64,000 nucleotides of DNA, taken from assembly GCF_016695175.1 (NCBI RefSeq), contig NZ_CP068023.1:3882501-3946500 (forward strand), given 5' to 3'. The DNA comes from Pseudoalteromonas sp. GCY (GTDB taxonomy: Bacteria; Pseudomonadota; Gammaproteobacteria; Enterobacterales; Alteromonadaceae). Of the stretch, positions 1 to 9,817 are shown piece after piece. The notes under the pieces were generated by a model. The model did not search any database and was not told the origin of the DNA. It saw only the letters and a list, made by a program, of their open reading frames with translations. Within the stretch, counting starts at the first letter, position 1. Each line of letters begins with the position of its first letter. The position numbers and the translations under genes are program-made.

Positions 1-16
1 CAGATGATTGCTTCAT

Positions 17-30
17 ATTTTTAAAGAACG
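17..30 (-). promoter_or_regulatory. boxA-like antitermination element of an rRNA leader
   Basis: Read on the minus strand this gives CGTTCTTTAAAAAT, close to the rrn boxA core (TGCTCTTTAACAA in E. coli). It lies downstream of two promoters that fire leftward. BoxA recruits the Nus antitermination complex to pre-rRNA. The 16S gene itself would lie beyond position 1 and is not seen. Confidence 0.65.
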
Positions 31-63
31 TTTCGAAACATTTCGCTGTTTCGAGGGATGTGC

Positions 64-91
64 ATTCTAAGCATTCCCGATTTTTTGTCAA
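64..91 (-). promoter_or_regulatory. rRNA operon promoter, proximal
   Basis: On the minus strand a perfect -35 TTGACA (86-91) is followed after 16 bases by TAGAAT (64-69), then a boxA-like leader. A near-consensus promoter in front of a boxA points to an rRNA operon leaving the window on the left. Confidence 0.75.
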
Positions 92-199
92 CACTTAATT
101 TTGAATTTCTTTAGAAGAAGCTTCTAATTTAAGTTTTACTTGACGCCAACTCGTTGCTGCTTTGCTTTTCAGCGTAGCGCCCCGTGTCAGTGGGGTCGC

Positions 200-227
200 A
201 TTATAGGGCGATCCGATTTTAGTGCAA
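200..227 (-). promoter_or_regulatory. rRNA operon promoter, distal
   Basis: On the minus strand TTGCAC (222-227), a 16-base spacer and a perfect TATAAT (200-205) are followed by a GC-rich discriminator GCGACCCC, typical of stringently controlled stable-RNA promoters. With the 64-91 promoter it forms the usual tandem pair of an rrn operon. Confidence 0.75.
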
Positions 228-230
228 CCC

Positions 231-690
231 CTTTTTTAAAGAAAATTGCGAAAAAACGTTTGTTCGGGCAAAAATGAAGCGAAACGTCCATAAACCGCAC
301 TAAATGATGATTAAATGGACCTTCATAATGTCATTTTATGGCAGCTTTATACAGTTAACGCATTATCTGACGCTAGCACCTCTATATAGTTACAGTATCG
401 TAGTACTGGTTCTCCTTAGATGTTTACGTGATTGGCTCATCTACACTCACCATAATCGTTAACTAAGAGACCCTCGTAACCAGAGAAGTTTATTCACCAA
501 GTTTTAGCTAATCTGCGCGCTTAAATATATCCAATCAAAAGCTTGAACTTAGATAATGCTTGATGAGAGGTTAATTTTGTAGAGTTTGAGTATTATGGTG
601 TGGGTCTATTTGCTTATGTTCATCTGCATATTTACGAAAATAAGCTGTGGTTTAAATCTAAGACTAGAGGTTGTACTGTGCGGGTTATGA
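231..690. other. intergenic region without recognisable gene
   Basis: About 460 bases separate the alpha-operon terminator from the distal rrn promoter. I see no tRNA, no convincing coding frame and no strong hairpin here. It may hold upstream activator (Fis-type) sites for the rrn promoters, but I cannot point to one. Confidence 0.5.
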
Positions 691-724
691 AAAAGAAAAA
701 GCCGAGCTATGCTCGGCTTTTTTT
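690..724 (-). terminator. rho-independent terminator of the spc-alpha operon
   Basis: A 10-bp stem AAAGCCGAGC / GCTCGGCTTT with loop TAT (698-720) follows rplQ. On the minus strand it is followed by a T-rich run (TTTTTCTTTTTC), so it should end the ribosomal operon. The other strand also has seven Ts, so it may work both ways. Confidence 0.85.
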
Positions 725-743
725 GTGTCTTTAATAAGACTAA

Positions 744-1142
744 TTACTCTGCAGACTGCGCGTCTTCTTGAACTTCTTCAGTCGCTGGGCGATCTAGTAG
801 TTCAATGTAAGCCATTGGCGCGTTGTCACCTGCACGGAAGCCACACTTAAGAATACGAGTGTAACCACCTGGACGATCCGCGAAACGAGGACCGATCTCA
901 GTGAACAATTTACCAACTACTTCTTTATCACGCGTGCGAGCAAACGCTAAACGACGGTTTGCTACGCTGTCAGTCTTAGCCAGTGTGATTAAAGGTTCAA
1001 TTACACGGCGCAGCTCTTTTGCTTTAGGCAAAGTAGTTTTGATGATTTCGTGCTTCACCAAAGAACCAGCCATGTTGCTAAACATCGCTTTGCGATGGCT
1101 GCTGTTACGGTTTAATTGACGACCACTCTTACGATGGCGCAT
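744..1142 (-). CDS. rplQ: 50S ribosomal protein L17
   Basis: Ribosomal protein bL17, 132 residues, a structural protein of the large subunit. The start [20 protein letters not shown] and the segment beginning [11 protein letters not shown] are hallmark L17 sequences. The length fits the family, with an acidic C-terminal tail ([11 protein letters not shown]) as in many marine gammaproteobacteria. It is the last gene of the operon, 39 bases after rpoA, and is followed by the hairpin at 690-724. The pairing of rpoA with rplQ is the standard bacterial order. Confidence 0.99.
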   Translation of the reverse strand: MRHRKSGRQLNRNSSHRKAMFSNMAGSLVKHEIIKTTLPKAKELRRVIEPLITLAKTDSVANRRLAFARTRDKEVVGKLFTEIGPRFADRPGGYTRILKCGFRAGDNAPMAYIELLDRPATEEVQEDAQSAE

Positions 1143-1181
1143 GACCCTATCCTTCTAACTAAACTAATATAGTAACTTAGA

Positions 1182-2168
1182 TTACTCAGCTAGACTTGCA
1201 GGCGGCCAGTTTTCTAGGCGCATACCTAGAGATAGACCACGTGAAGCTAGCACGTCTTTAATTTCAGTTAGAGACTTCTTACCAAGGTTTGGTGTTTTCA
1301 GAAGCTCAACTTCAGTACGCTGTACTAAGTCACCGATATATTGAATTTGCTCGGCTTTCAGACAGTTTGCAGAACGTACAGTTAGTTCTAAGTCATCAAC
1401 TGGACGAAGTAGAATCGGATCGAACTCCGGCTTCTCTTCTTTCTCTTCTGGCTCAGAAACATCACGTAGGTCTACGAATGCATCTAACTGCTCAGCAAGG
1501 ATAGTTGACGCACGGCGGATCGCTTCTTCAGGATCTAAAGTGCCGTTCGTTTCCATATCGATGATTAGTTTATCTAAGTCTGTACGCTGCTCAACACGAG
1601 CTGACTCAACCGAGTACGCAATACGCTCAACCGGGCTGAATGATGCATCTAGCAACAAACGGCCGATTGGGCGCTCATCGTCATCAGAGGATAAACGACT
1701 AGACGCCGGTACATAACCGCGACCACGCTCAACACGAATGCGCATGCTGATTTCGCTATTGTCAGCAGTTAAGTGACAAATGACATGCTCAGGGTTGGCG
1801 ATAGTCACATCTCCGTCGTGCTGGATATCAGCCGCAGTCACAGGGCCTACACCAGACTTAGTCAGGGTAAGGAAAACTTCATCTTTACCTTCTAGAGATA
1901 CCGCTAGACCTTTAAGGTTTAACAGAATTTCAATGATGTCTTCTTGTACGCCTTCTTTCGCGCTGTACTCGTGCAATACGCCGTCAATTTCAACTTCTGT
2001 CACAGCACAACCAGGCATAGATGAAAGAAGTATACGACGTAGAGCATTACCTAGTGTGTGGCCAAAACCACGCTCTAGAGGCTCTAAAACTACTTTAGAA
2101 CGCGTTGAGCTTACAGCGTCGATATCGACTAATCTTGGTTTTAGGAATTCGGTTACAGAACCCTGCAT
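1182..2168 (-). CDS. rpoA: DNA-directed RNA polymerase alpha subunit
   Basis: The alpha subunit nucleates core RNA polymerase assembly and, through its C-terminal domain, contacts UP elements and activators. 328 residues, one fewer than E. coli. The N-terminal dimerisation domain (about 1-235) has the [20 protein letters not shown] motif; an acidic linker ([12 protein letters not shown]) leads to the C-terminal helix-hairpin-helix domain (about 250-328) with [15 protein letters not shown] and [14 protein letters not shown]. It sits between rpsD and rplQ as in the standard alpha operon. Confidence 0.99.
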   Translation of the reverse strand: MQGSVTEFLKPRLVDIDAVSSTRSKVVLEPLERGFGHTLGNALRRILLSSMPGCAVTEVEIDGVLHEYSAKEGVQEDIIEILLNLKGLAVSLEGKDEVFLTLTKSGVGPVTAADIQHDGDVTIANPEHVICHLTADNSEISMRIRVERGRGYVPASSRLSSDDDERPIGRLLLDASFSPVERIAYSVESARVEQRTDLDKLIIDMETNGTLDPEEAIRRASTILAEQLDAFVDLRDVSEPEEKEEKPEFDPILLRPVDDLELTVRSANCLKAEQIQYIGDLVQRTEVELLKTPNLGKKSLTEIKDVLASRGLSLGMRLENWPPASLAE

Positions 2169-2192
2169 TTTATCCTCTCTTAACTCTTAACT

Positions 2193-2813
2193 TTACTTCG
2201 AGTAAAGTTCGACGATTAGTTGTTCGTTAATGTCCGCAGACAGATCAGAACGCTCTGGTAGACGCTTGAAAGTGCCTTCCATTTTCTTACCGTCAACTTC
2301 AATCCAAGTTGGCTTTTCACGTTGCTCAGCCAACTCTAGAGCAGCGATGATACGCGCTTGCTTTTTAGACTTCTCGCGAATTACTACTACATCTTCAGGA
2401 GTAACTACGAAAGAAGGGATATTAACAACACGACCATTAACCATAACCGCTTTGTGGCTTACTAGCTGACGTGCTTCAGCACGTGTGCTTGCAAAACCCA
2501 TGCGATATACAACATTGTCTAGACGTTGCTCTAGAAGCTGTAACAAGTTTTCACCTGTGTTACCTTTAAGGCGAGCAGCTTCTTTGTAGTAGTTACGGAA
2601 TTGCTTTTCTAGTACACCGTAGATACGACGAACTTTTTGCTTTTCACGTAGCTGTAAACCGTAATCAGATAGACGACCTTTACGTGCGCCGTGCTGACCA
2701 GGTGCTGTTTCTAGTTTACACTTAGAGTCAATTGCTCTTACGCCGCTTTTAAGGAACAGGTCAGTACCTTCACGACGACTCAGCTTGAGCTTAGGGCCCA
2801 AATATCTTGCCAT
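2193..2813 (-). CDS. rpsD: 30S ribosomal protein S4
   Basis: uS4, 206 residues, an early-binding 16S rRNA protein. [21 protein letters not shown] is the classic N-terminus, and the S4 RNA-binding domain (about 95-160, [20 protein letters not shown]) is intact. In E. coli S4 represses translation of the alpha operon; whether the leader here keeps the pseudoknot target was not established. A 24-base gap separates it from rpoA downstream. Confidence 0.99.
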   Translation of the reverse strand: MARYLGPKLKLSRREGTDLFLKSGVRAIDSKCKLETAPGQHGARKGRLSDYGLQLREKQKVRRIYGVLEKQFRNYYKEAARLKGNTGENLLQLLEQRLDNVVYRMGFASTRAEARQLVSHKAVMVNGRVVNIPSFVVTPEDVVVIREKSKKQARIIAALELAEQREKPTWIEVDGKKMEGTFKRLPERSDLSADINEQLIVELYSK

Positions 2814-2834
2814 GTTCTTTCTCCTAACCTATTG

Positions 2835-3221
2835 TTATACGCGACGTTTCTTCGGTGGACGACAACCATTGTGTGGAATTGGCGTCACGTCAGTGATGTT
2901 AGTGATACGGTAACCAGCAGCATTCAATGCACGAACAGCAGACTCACGGCCTGGACCTGGACCTTTGATGAATACTTCTAGGTTCTTAAGACCGTACTCT
3001 TGTGCAGCAACACCTGCACGCTCCGCAGCAACCTGTGCAGCGAATGGAGTAGACTTACGAGAACCACGGAAACCTGAACCACCTGCAGTCGCCCAAGAAA
3101 GAGCATTGCCTTGACGGTCAGTGATGGTCACAATCGTGTTGTTGAAAGATGCATGAACGTGAGCCATGCCGTCAACAACCTGCTTTTTGACCTTTTTACG
3201 ACGAATTGGTGCTTTTGCCAT
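2835..3221 (-). CDS. rpsK: 30S ribosomal protein S11
   Basis: uS11, 128 residues, on the platform of the small subunit. Typical motifs are [33 protein letters not shown] and the C-terminal [18 protein letters not shown]. Length and position between rpsM and rpsD are as expected; there are 13 bases after rpsM. Confidence 0.99.
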   Translation of the reverse strand: MAKAPIRRKKVKKQVVDGMAHVHASFNNTIVTITDRQGNALSWATAGGSGFRGSRKSTPFAAQVAAERAGVAAQEYGLKNLEVFIKGPGPGRESAVRALNAAGYRITNITDVTPIPHNGCRPPKKRRV

Positions 3222-3234
3222 AACTTACCCCACC

Positions 3235-3591
3235 TTATTTCTTGATAGGCTTGCGAGGACCCTTACGAGTACGCGCGTTAGTCTTAGTACGCTGACCACG
3301 TAGTGGTAGCGAACGACGGTGACGTAAGCCACGGAAACAACCAAGGTCCATAAGACGCTTGATGTTTAGTGTAACTTCACGACGAAGATCACCTTCAACA
3401 GTGTACTTGCCAACTTCTTCACGAAGGATGTCAAGTGTTTCGTCATTTAACTCGCCGATTTTAGTAGTTTCAGCGATACCTGTCGCAGCTAAGATCGCCT
3501 TAGCGCGAGTTTTACCTACACCATAGATGCTTGTTAAACCGATAACAGCATGCTTATGATCAGGAACGTTAATGCCTGCGATACGGGCCAC
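3235..3591 (-). CDS. rpsM: 30S ribosomal protein S13
   Basis: uS13, 118 residues, in the head of the small subunit at the subunit interface. [19 protein letters not shown] and the basic tail [18 protein letters not shown] are diagnostic. I chose the GTG at 3591: AGGAG lies 8 bases upstream of it, while the ATG two codons earlier (3597) is only 2 bases from AGGAG, and the GTG start gives exactly the E. coli length. Confidence 0.98.
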   Translation of the reverse strand: MARIAGINVPDHKHAVIGLTSIYGVGKTRAKAILAATGIAETTKIGELNDETLDILREEVGKYTVEGDLRREVTLNIKRLMDLGCFRGLRHRRSLPLRGQRTKTNARTRKGPRKPIKK

Positions 3592-3722
3592 TAACATATC
3601 TCCTATAAATAAACTTGATTATCATCTTGCTGGAAAGCCCGTATAGGATACCCAACCGACATTCAAGTTTTACCAAAGAAACAGGCTAAGTAAAGTTACT
3701 CAGCCTGCACGACTTAATTTGC

Positions 3723-3836
3723 TTAGCCTTGCCTTTGCTTGTGCTTTGGCTCACTGCAGATCACACGTACAACACCTGCACGCTTGATTACTTTGCAGTT
3801 ACGGCAAATTTTCTTAACGGAAGCACGTACTTTCAT
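3723..3836 (-). CDS. rpmJ: 50S ribosomal protein L36
   Basis: bL36, 37 residues: [20 protein letters not shown], then [16 protein letters not shown]. The Cys/Cys/Cys/His zinc-ribbon set (C11, C14, C27, H32) is present, so this is the zinc-binding form. It sits between secY and rpsM, its usual place. Downstream toward rpsM lies a gap of about 130 bases, the customary border between spc and alpha units, which could hold an internal promoter. Confidence 0.97.
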   Translation of the reverse strand: MKVRASVKKICRNCKVIKRAGVVRVICSEPKHKQRQG

Positions 3837-3858
3837 TACTCAACTCCGTAAACTGACC

Positions 3859-5187
3859 TTAACGGCCGTAGCCTTTAAGGTTCGCTTTTTTCAGCACAGA
3901 ATCATATTGATGTGACATCATATGAGTCTGTACTTGTGCCATAAAGTCCATGATGACAACAACGATAATCAGAATCGATGTACCGCCGAAGTAGAATGGC
4001 GTTTGCCATGCCATAGTCATAAACTCGGGCACCAGACAGATAAAGGTTATATACAAAGCACCTGCCAATGTCAGGCGTGTCATCACTTTATCAATGTATT
4101 TAGATGTCTGCTCACCTGGACGAATGCCTGGAATAAAAGCGCCAGATTTTTTCAGGTTATCTGCTGTCTCACGCGGGTTAAACACCAACGCAGTGTAGAA
4201 GAAGCAGAAGAAGATAATAGCCGCAGCTAATACCATCGCATACAGTGGTTGACCTGGAGTCAATACTGCTGAGATAGCTTGTAGCACATCAGCGACCGGA
4301 CCTTCACCTTGGCCAAACCAGCTTGCTATTGTACCAGGGAACAAAATGATACTGCTAGCAAAGATTGGTGGAATAACACCCGCCATGTTAACTTTTAGTG
4401 GTAAGTGCGTGCTTTGAGCAGCAAATACCTGACGACCTTGTTGACGCTTCGCATAGTTTACAACGATACGACGTTGACCACGCTCGAAGAACACAACTAG
4501 GTAAGTTACGGCGAATACGATTACCGCAATCAATAACAATGCTAAAATATGCAGATCACCTTGGCGCGCCATTTCTGCTGTCGAACCAATTGCAGACGGC
4601 AGGTTAGCTACAATACCAACAAATATTAGAACTGAGATACCGTTACCGATACCACGCTCAGTGATTTGTTCGCCCAACCACATAAGGAACATAGTTCCTG
4701 TGACTAAGCTCACTACAGCTGTGAAATAAAAGCCGAAGCCTGGATTCACAACTAGGCCTTCCATCATGTTAGGTAGACCAGTAGCGATACCTATCGATTG
4801 GAATGTAGCAAGCACAAGCGTACCATAACGCGTATACTGGCTGATTTTCTTACGCCCTTGCTCACCTTCTTTCTTAAGCTCTATCATCGCAGGATGTATG
4901 TGCGTTAATAGCTGCATAATAATCGAAGCCGAGATGTACGGCATAATACCTAGCGCCAATACCGATGCACGCTCAAGCGCACCACCGCTGAACATGTTGA
5001 ACATCTCAACAATGGTGCCCTTTTGTTGCTCGAAGAATTCGGCAAGTACAGCGGCGTCAATCCCAGGGATTGGCACAAAAGAGCCCAGACGGTAAATAAT
5101 GATAGCACCCAATACGAATAGTAATCGGCGCTTCAGTTCCGCAAGCCCACTTTGTGCACTTTGCATATCTTGACCTGGTTTAGCCAT
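3859..5187 (-). CDS. secY: preprotein translocase subunit SecY
   Basis: Channel subunit of the SecYEG translocon in the inner membrane, exporting or inserting proteins. 442 residues (E. coli 443) with ten predicted membrane segments. Recognisable family segments are FVPIPGIDA in the first periplasmic loop, [13 protein letters not shown] in TM2, [11 protein letters not shown] and [17 protein letters not shown] in a cytoplasmic loop. It sits in the spc operon after rplO (11-base gap), ensuring co-synthesis with ribosomes. Confidence 0.99.
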   Translation of the reverse strand: MAKPGQDMQSAQSGLAELKRRLLFVLGAIIIYRLGSFVPIPGIDAAVLAEFFEQQKGTIVEMFNMFSGGALERASVLALGIMPYISASIIMQLLTHIHPAMIELKKEGEQGRKKISQYTRYGTLVLATFQSIGIATGLPNMMEGLVVNPGFGFYFTAVVSLVTGTMFLMWLGEQITERGIGNGISVLIFVGIVANLPSAIGSTAEMARQGDLHILALLLIAVIVFAVTYLVVFFERGQRRIVVNYAKRQQGRQVFAAQSTHLPLKVNMAGVIPPIFASSIILFPGTIASWFGQGEGPVADVLQAISAVLTPGQPLYAMVLAAAIIFFCFFYTALVFNPRETADNLKKSGAFIPGIRPGEQTSKYIDKVMTRLTLAGALYITFICLVPEFMTMAWQTPFYFGGTSILIIVVVIMDFMAQVQTHMMSHQYDSVLKKANLKGYGR

Positions 5188-5198
5188 AGCGTACTTCC

Positions 5199-5633
5199 TT
5201 AGTCTTCTACCTTGCCTCCGGCAGCTTCGATAGCTTCGCGTGCACCTTTAGACACTTTCATGCCTTTAACAGTAACAGCGCGTGAAACTTCGCCAGATTT
5301 TACAACTTTTACGAACTGGATGTTCTTTTTAACGATACCAGCTGCCTGTAACGCGTTTAGATCTACCACATCGCCTTCAACTTTAGCGATTTCGAATAGA
5401 TTCACTTCTTTAGACACAAGAGACTTGCGTGAAGTGAAACCAAACTTAGGTAGACGACGTTGCATAGGCATTTGACCGCCTTCGAAACCAACGCGTACTT
5501 TACCGCCAGAGCGTGACTTTTGACCTTTGTGACCACGGCCACCAGTCTTACCAAGACCAGAACCGATACCACGGCCAAGACGCTTACCAGCTGTTTTTGA
5601 ACCTGCAGCAGGTGAAAGTGTATTCAAGTTCAT
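5199..5633 (-). CDS. rplO: 50S ribosomal protein L15
   Basis: uL15, 144 residues. [20 protein letters not shown] and the Gly-rich [18 protein letters not shown] are diagnostic. The frame is open five codons further upstream, but the ATG at 5633 matches the family N-terminus and has GAGGGG 7 bases upstream, overlapping the rpmD stop codon, which suggests translational coupling with rpmD. Confidence 0.98.
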   Translation of the reverse strand: MNLNTLSPAAGSKTAGKRLGRGIGSGLGKTGGRGHKGQKSRSGGKVRVGFEGGQMPMQRRLPKFGFTSRKSLVSKEVNLFEIAKVEGDVVDLNALQAAGIVKKNIQFVKVVKSGEVSRAVTVKGMKVSKGAREAIEAAGGKVED

Positions 5634-5637
5634 CGAA

Positions 5638-5817
5638 TTACCCCTCAACCTTAACCATGTAAGAAACTTGGTTGATCATACCGCGAACTGCTGGCGTATC
5701 TTCTAGCTCAACAGTGTGGTTGATACGACGTAAACCAAGGCCACGTAATGTAGCTTTATGCTTCGGTAAACGACCGATTGAGCTACGTACTTGAGTTACT
5801 TTTACTGTGTTTGCCAT
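5638..5817 (-). CDS. rpmD: 50S ribosomal protein L30
   Basis: uL30, 59 residues: [20 protein letters not shown], followed by the [14 protein letters not shown] motif and ending MVKVEG. Length and motif fit the short bacterial L30. It lies 6 bases after rpsE and 4 bases before rplO, in the canonical spc order. Confidence 0.97.
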   Translation of the reverse strand: MANTVKVTQVRSSIGRLPKHKATLRGLGLRRINHTVELEDTPAVRGMINQVSYMVKVEG

Positions 5818-5823
5818 GGTGTC

Positions 5824-6330
5824 TTACCCCAAGATTTCGTCAACGCTAAGACCACGCTTCGCAGCAATACCTTCTGGAGAATTCATATTCTCTAGTGCTG
5901 CGATAGTTGCGCGAACGATGTTGATCGGGTTAGTTGAACCGTATGCTTTAGATAGTACGTTCTGTACGCCAGTTACTTCTAGTACTGCACGCATCGCACC
6001 ACCTGCAATGATACCTGTACCTTCAGATGCAGGCTGCATGTAAACTTTAGAACCCGCGTGGCGACCCTTGATTGGGTGCTGTAGCGTATTACCTTTAAGT
6101 TCAACAGTGATCATGTTACGACGTGCTTTTTCCATTGCTTTTTGAATAGCAGCAGGAACTTCACGTGCTTTACCATAACCAAAACCTACTTTACCAGCGC
6201 CATCACCAACTACTGTTAGTGCAGTGAAGCTAAAGATACGACCACCTTTAACCACTTTAGACACACGGTTTACCGCGATTAGCTTTTCAGCCAATTCAGG
6301 CTGTTGTGCTTTTGCTTCTACGTTAGCCAT
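5824..6330 (-). CDS. rpsE: 30S ribosomal protein S5
   Basis: uS5, 168 residues, important for decoding fidelity. The double-stranded-RNA-binding-like N-domain has [20 protein letters not shown] and [14 protein letters not shown]; the C-domain has [15 protein letters not shown] and YGSTNPIN. A 9-base gap follows rplR. Nothing unusual. Confidence 0.99.
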   Translation of the reverse strand: MANVEAKAQQPELAEKLIAVNRVSKVVKGGRIFSFTALTVVGDGAGKVGFGYGKAREVPAAIQKAMEKARRNMITVELKGNTLQHPIKGRHAGSKVYMQPASEGTGIIAGGAMRAVLEVTGVQNVLSKAYGSTNPINIVRATIAALENMNSPEGIAAKRGLSVDEILG

Positions 6331-6339
6331 TGTCTACTC

Positions 6340-6690
6340 CTAGAATTGCAGACCGGCTTCGCGCGCAGCATCAGCTAGCGCCTTCACACGGCCGTGATAT
6401 TTAAAGCCACTGCGATCAAAAGCGATTTTTTCAACGCCTTTGTCAGCTACGCGCTCAGCGATTGCTTTACCAACTGCTTGAGCCGCTTCGATGTTGCCTG
6501 TGCCTTTAACTGTTTCAACAATTGCTTTTTCAACAGTAGAAGCAGCAGCCAGTACATTACCCTCAGCATTAATTACTTGAGCGTAAATGTGACGTGGCGT
6601 GCGGTGGATAACAAGACGTGTTGTGCCTTGTTCGATAATATTTCTACGAGTGCGCTTAGCACGACGTAGACGAGCTGTTTTCTTATCCAT
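6340..6690 (-). CDS. rplR: 50S ribosomal protein L18
   Basis: uL18, 116 residues, binds 5S rRNA with L5 and L25. [18 protein letters not shown] and [16 protein letters not shown] at the N-terminus and [19 protein letters not shown] at the C-terminus are the conserved 5S-binding surfaces. It sits 9 bases after rplF. Confidence 0.99.
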   Translation of the reverse strand: MDKKTARLRRAKRTRRNIIEQGTTRLVIHRTPRHIYAQVINAEGNVLAAASTVEKAIVETVKGTGNIEAAQAVGKAIAERVADKGVEKIAFDRSGFKYHGRVKALADAAREAGLQF

Positions 6691-6699
6691 CGTCTTACC

Positions 6700-7230
6700 T
6701 TACTTCTTCTTAGCCTCTTTACGACGCACGTGCTCATCAGCGTAACGTACACCTTTACCTTTATAAGGCTCTGGTTCACGGTATGAGCGGATGTTAGCAG
6801 CTGTTTGACCAACTAACTGCTTGTCTGCGCCTTTAACAACAATTTCAGTCTGGCTTGGAGCTTCGATAGTGATACCTGTTGGGATCTCGAAGTTCACTGG
6901 GTGAGAAAAGCCAAGGGTTAAATCTAATGAATTACCCTTAACTGCCGCACGGTAACCAACACCTACTAGCTGTAGTTTCTTCTCATAACCATCGTTAACA
7001 CCAACAATCATGTTGTTGATTAGCGCACGTGCAGTACCAGCTTGAGCCCAAGCATTAGCAACTTCACGAGGAGCTGTAGTGATAACGTTGTCGTTTAGTG
7101 AAACTTCAACCGCATCGTTGATTGTGCGAGTTAATTCACCGTTCTTGCCTTTAACTTTGATGTCCTGGCCGTTAATTGTAACTTCAACACCGGCAGGAAC
7201 ATTGATTGGAGCCTTCGCTATACGAGACAT
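6700..7230 (-). CDS. rplF: 50S ribosomal protein L6
   Basis: uL6, 176 residues, two L6 domains of about 80 residues each, near the factor-binding site. [19 protein letters not shown], the [10 protein letters not shown] segment and the C-terminal signature [20 protein letters not shown] are diagnostic. A 13-base gap follows rpsH. Confidence 0.99.
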   Translation of the reverse strand: MSRIAKAPINVPAGVEVTINGQDIKVKGKNGELTRTINDAVEVSLNDNVITTAPREVANAWAQAGTARALINNMIVGVNDGYEKKLQLVGVGYRAAVKGNSLDLTLGFSHPVNFEIPTGITIEAPSQTEIVVKGADKQLVGQTAANIRSYREPEPYKGKGVRYADEHVRRKEAKKK

Positions 7231-7243
7231 AGTTCCCCTCCGA

Positions 7244-7636
7244 TTAAGCTACAAAGCCAATGATTTCACCACCAACGCCAGCGGTACGCGCAGCGCGGTC
7301 TGTCATCAGGCCTTTAGAAGTTGATACGATAGCGATACCTAGACCACCCATTACCTTAGGTAATTCGTCACGTCTCTTATAGATACGTAGACCAGGGCGG
7401 CTAACACGCTGGATGTTTTCGATTACAGCTTTGCCTTCGAAGTACTTAAGTTCGATAGTCAATTCTGCTTTTACGTCACCAGATACTGCGAAGTCAGTGA
7501 TATAACCTTCGTCTTTAAGTACCTTAGCTACAGCTACTTTCAGCTTTGAAGTTGGCATTGAAACAGATACCTTCTTCGCAGACTGACCGTTACGGATACG
7601 TGTGAACAAATCCGCAATTGGATCTTGCAAGCTCAT
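7244..7636 (-). CDS. rpsH: 30S ribosomal protein S8
   Basis: uS8, 130 residues, a primary 16S rRNA binder. [18 protein letters not shown] and the C-terminal [17 protein letters not shown] are diagnostic. In E. coli S8 represses the spc operon by binding mRNA near the rplE start; I have not confirmed that hairpin here. Confidence 0.99.
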   Translation of the reverse strand: MSLQDPIADLFTRIRNGQSAKKVSVSMPTSKLKVAVAKVLKDEGYITDFAVSGDVKAELTIELKYFEGKAVIENIQRVSRPGLRIYKRRDELPKVMGGLGIAIVSTSKGLMTDRAARTAGVGGEIIGFVA

Positions 7637-7656
7637 GTCTTACTCCCGTGATTCTA

Positions 7657-7962
7657 TTACCAGCTAGCCTTTTTAAGGCCAGGAATTTCACCGCGCATCG
7701 CTGCTTCGCGAACTTTAATACGGCTTAAGCCGAACTTGCGAAGGTAACCATGAGGGCGGCCCGTGATGTTACAACGATTACGTTGACGTGAAGGGCTAGA
7801 ATCGCGTGGTAAAGACTGTAGCTTTAACACTGCATCCCAACGCTCATCATCAGATGCATTAACATCGCTGATGATAGCTTTTAACGCAGCACGCTTTTCA
7901 GCATACTGAGTAACTAATTTAGCACGTTTTACGTCACGTGCTTTCATTGAATTCTTTGCCAT
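7657..7962 (-). CDS. rpsN: 30S ribosomal protein S14 (long, zinc-free type)
   Basis: uS14, 101 residues. [17 protein letters not shown] and [21 protein letters not shown] are family hallmarks. It is the long form lacking the CxxC...CxxC zinc ribbon of the 61-residue paralogue (a single Cys remains), so it does not depend on zinc. It sits 10 bases after rplE. Confidence 0.99.
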   Translation of the reverse strand: MAKNSMKARDVKRAKLVTQYAEKRAALKAIISDVNASDDERWDAVLKLQSLPRDSSPSRQRNRCNITGRPHGYLRKFGLSRIKVREAAMRGEIPGLKKASW

Positions 7963-7972
7963 AACCCTACCC

Positions 7973-8512
7973 TTACTTTTTGAATGGGAAGTTGAACGCT
8001 TCTAACAACGCACGGCCTTCGTCATCTGTTTTCGCAGAAGTAGTGATTGTGATATCCATACCGCGAACGCGGTCTACTTTATCATAATCGATTTCTGGGA
8101 AGATGATTTGTTCACGTACGCCCATAGAGTAGTTACCGCGACCGTCAAAAGACTTTGCGCTAACACCGCGGAAGTCACGAATACGTGGCATCGCGATAGA
8201 GACTAAACGCTCTAGGAAATCCCACATACGCTCGCCGCGTAGGGTTACTTTACAGCCAATTGGGTAACCTTCACGGATCTTAAAGCCAGCAACTGATTTG
8301 CGTGCTTTAGTCACTAGAGGCTTCTGACCAGAGATTGATTCTAGGTCTGCTACTGCGTTTTCTAGAATTTTCTTGTCAGCTAGGGCTTCGCCCACACCCA
8401 TGTTAAGTGTGATCTTTTCGATCTGAGGGACTTGCATGACAGAGCTGTAACCGAACTTCTCTTGAAGCTCTTTTACCACTTTGTCTTTGTACACTTCATG
8501 CAGTTTCGCCAT
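7973..8512 (-). CDS. rplE: 50S ribosomal protein L5
   Basis: uL5, 179 residues, binds 5S rRNA and contacts P-site t[43 protein letters not shown] and [20 protein letters not shown] are characteristic. A 15-base gap follows rplX. Confidence 0.99.
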   Translation of the reverse strand: MAKLHEVYKDKVVKELQEKFGYSSVMQVPQIEKITLNMGVGEALADKKILENAVADLESISGQKPLVTKARKSVAGFKIREGYPIGCKVTLRGERMWDFLERLVSIAMPRIRDFRGVSAKSFDGRGNYSMGVREQIIFPEIDYDKVDRVRGMDITITTSAKTDDEGRALLEAFNFPFKK

Positions 8513-8527
8513 CGTCTACTCCAACTA

Positions 8528-8842
8528 TTAAATAGTTTTACCGGTAGACTTGAAGAAACGGACTTTTTTACCGTCTTCAAATCTAAAACCTACACGATCC
8601 GCTTTGCCAGTTTCGGCATTGAAAATCGCTACGTTTGATACGTCGACTGACGCTTCTTTCTCAACAACACCGCCAGCTTGCTGTAGTTGTGGTACAGGCT
8701 TCTGGTGTTTCTTGATGATGTTAACGCCTTCAACAAATACTCGGCCAGTTTCAGTAACAACTGAAAGCACTTTACCGCGCTTACCTTTGTCTTTACCGGC
8801 TAGTACGATTACTTCGTCATCACGACGGATTTTTGCTGCCAT
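8528..8842 (-). CDS. rplX: 50S ribosomal protein L24
   Basis: uL24, 104 residues, an assembly-initiating protein of the large subunit. The KOW motif ([19 protein letters not shown], residues about 7-26) is intact, followed by [12 protein letters not shown]. It sits 10 bases after rplN. Confidence 0.99.
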   Translation of the reverse strand: MAAKIRRDDEVIVLAGKDKGKRGKVLSVVTETGRVFVEGVNIIKKHQKPVPQLQQAGGVVEKEASVDVSNVAIFNAETGKADRVGFRFEDGKKVRFFKSTGKTI

Positions 8843-8852
8843 GATCGACTCC

Positions 8853-9221
8853 TTATAGTACTTCTGGTGCTAGTGAAACGATCTTCATGAACTTTTCAGT
8901 ACGAAGTTCACGAGTCACAGGGCCGAAGATACGAGTACCAATAGGCTGTAAGTTATCATTTAAGATAACAGCCGCATTGCTATCGAAACGGATTAAAGAG
9001 CCGTCTGGACGACGTACGCCTTTTTTAGTACGCACTACTACTGCGTTTTTAACATCACCTTTCTTCACTTTGCCGCGAGGAATCGCTTCTTTAACAGAAA
9101 CTTTAATGATGTCGCCAACCGCTGCGTAGCGACGGTGCGAACCACCAAGGACTTTTATACACTGCACTTTGCGAGCGCCGCTGTTATCAGCAACGTCCAG
9201 CTGAGTTTGCATTTGGATCAT
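8853..9221 (-). CDS. rplN: 50S ribosomal protein L14
   Basis: uL14, 122 residues. [20 protein letters not shown] and [20 protein letters not shown] are hallmark sequences. GGAGG lies just upstream (minus strand ACCGGAGGTCATTAAG before ATG). It is the first gene of the operon here: in the usual contiguous S10-spc arrangement rpsQ would stand directly upstream, but 515 bases without a ribosomal gene and then a deacetylase gene occupy that place. Confidence 0.99.
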   Translation of the reverse strand: MIQMQTQLDVADNSGARKVQCIKVLGGSHRRYAAVGDIIKVSVKEAIPRGKVKKGDVKNAVVVRTKKGVRRPDGSLIRFDSNAAVILNDNLQPIGTRIFGPVTRELRTEKFMKIVSLAPEVL

Positions 9222-9736
9222 CTTAATGACCTCCGGTGTAGTTACAACTCGCCTAGATTTCGTTCAAAATCAAGGCATTTAGGTTAAATTCCACTCAAAA
9301 AACTGTGATTATGTCTTTCAAGGGCGGGCAATTGTATCAGCAATGTCGCATCAAAGATAGTTCAATTTTTAATTAATTTAACGCGTTAACATGACGTACC
9401 GATTACAGTTTGGGGATATGGCGGCAAGCAATCGAGAATTCAACCACTTGCGCAAATATTAAACAAAGTTTACAGCGGAAATTTTATTTCGATTATTGTT
9501 TAGGCATATCGCTTAGTAGGCTGTGAACAAGTATTTTTCATCCTTTTCTCACAAACAAGCTCAAGCTTTGAGCAAGCAACCATATAGAGCGACGAGAGAA
9601 TTTTAGAAACCGTGAAGTCGAGATAAATCTCGACCTACGGCTCTCTTTTACTTTTGATGTAATCACCCACACAGCTTACGGTGTCTAACCAATAGCCATT
9701 TTTAGGGTCCTGTGAGAAGTCGAGATAAATCTCGAC
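9222..9736. other. intergenic region upstream of rplN
   Basis: The part next to rplN (9240-9470) is AT-rich with a TACAAT hexamer and presumably carries the operon promoter and leader. The part at 9614-9715 is a duplicated copy of the deacetylase 3' end (separate entry). Between them (about 9470-9610) I see nothing assignable. Confidence 0.5.
9331..9360 (-). promoter_or_regulatory. possible promoter of the spc operon
   Basis: On the minus strand a TACAAT -10-like hexamer (complement of 9331-9336) lies about 110 bases before rplN in an AT-rich stretch. I find no good -35 at 16-18 bases (best is TATCTT), so this rests mainly on position: the operon needs a promoter here because no ribosomal gene precedes it. 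Confidence 0.4.
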
Positions 9737-9817
9737 CTACGGCTCTCTTTTACTTTTGATGTAATCACCCACATTGCTTACGGTGTCTAACCAATAACCA
9801 TTTTTGGGGTCCTGTAA
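9614..9817 (-). repeat. tandem 102-bp direct duplication of the deacetylase 3' end
   Basis: Two copies, 9614-9715 and 9716-9817, match apart from about six scattered substitutions. Each contains the last 23 or so codons of the deacetylase, its TAG stop and a palindrome (GTCGAGAT-AA-ATCTCGAC). The unit is 34 codons long, so the outer copy keeps frame with the gene across the stop and would encode DPKNGYWLDTVSCVGDYIKS if read through. The second TAG follows the outer copy too. Confidence 0.9.

Noticed and set aside
300..690. A tRNA or small RNA gene between the rrn promoter and rplQ
   Set aside because: No cloverleaf arms or T-loop sequence, and no hairpin with a T run other than the operon terminator.
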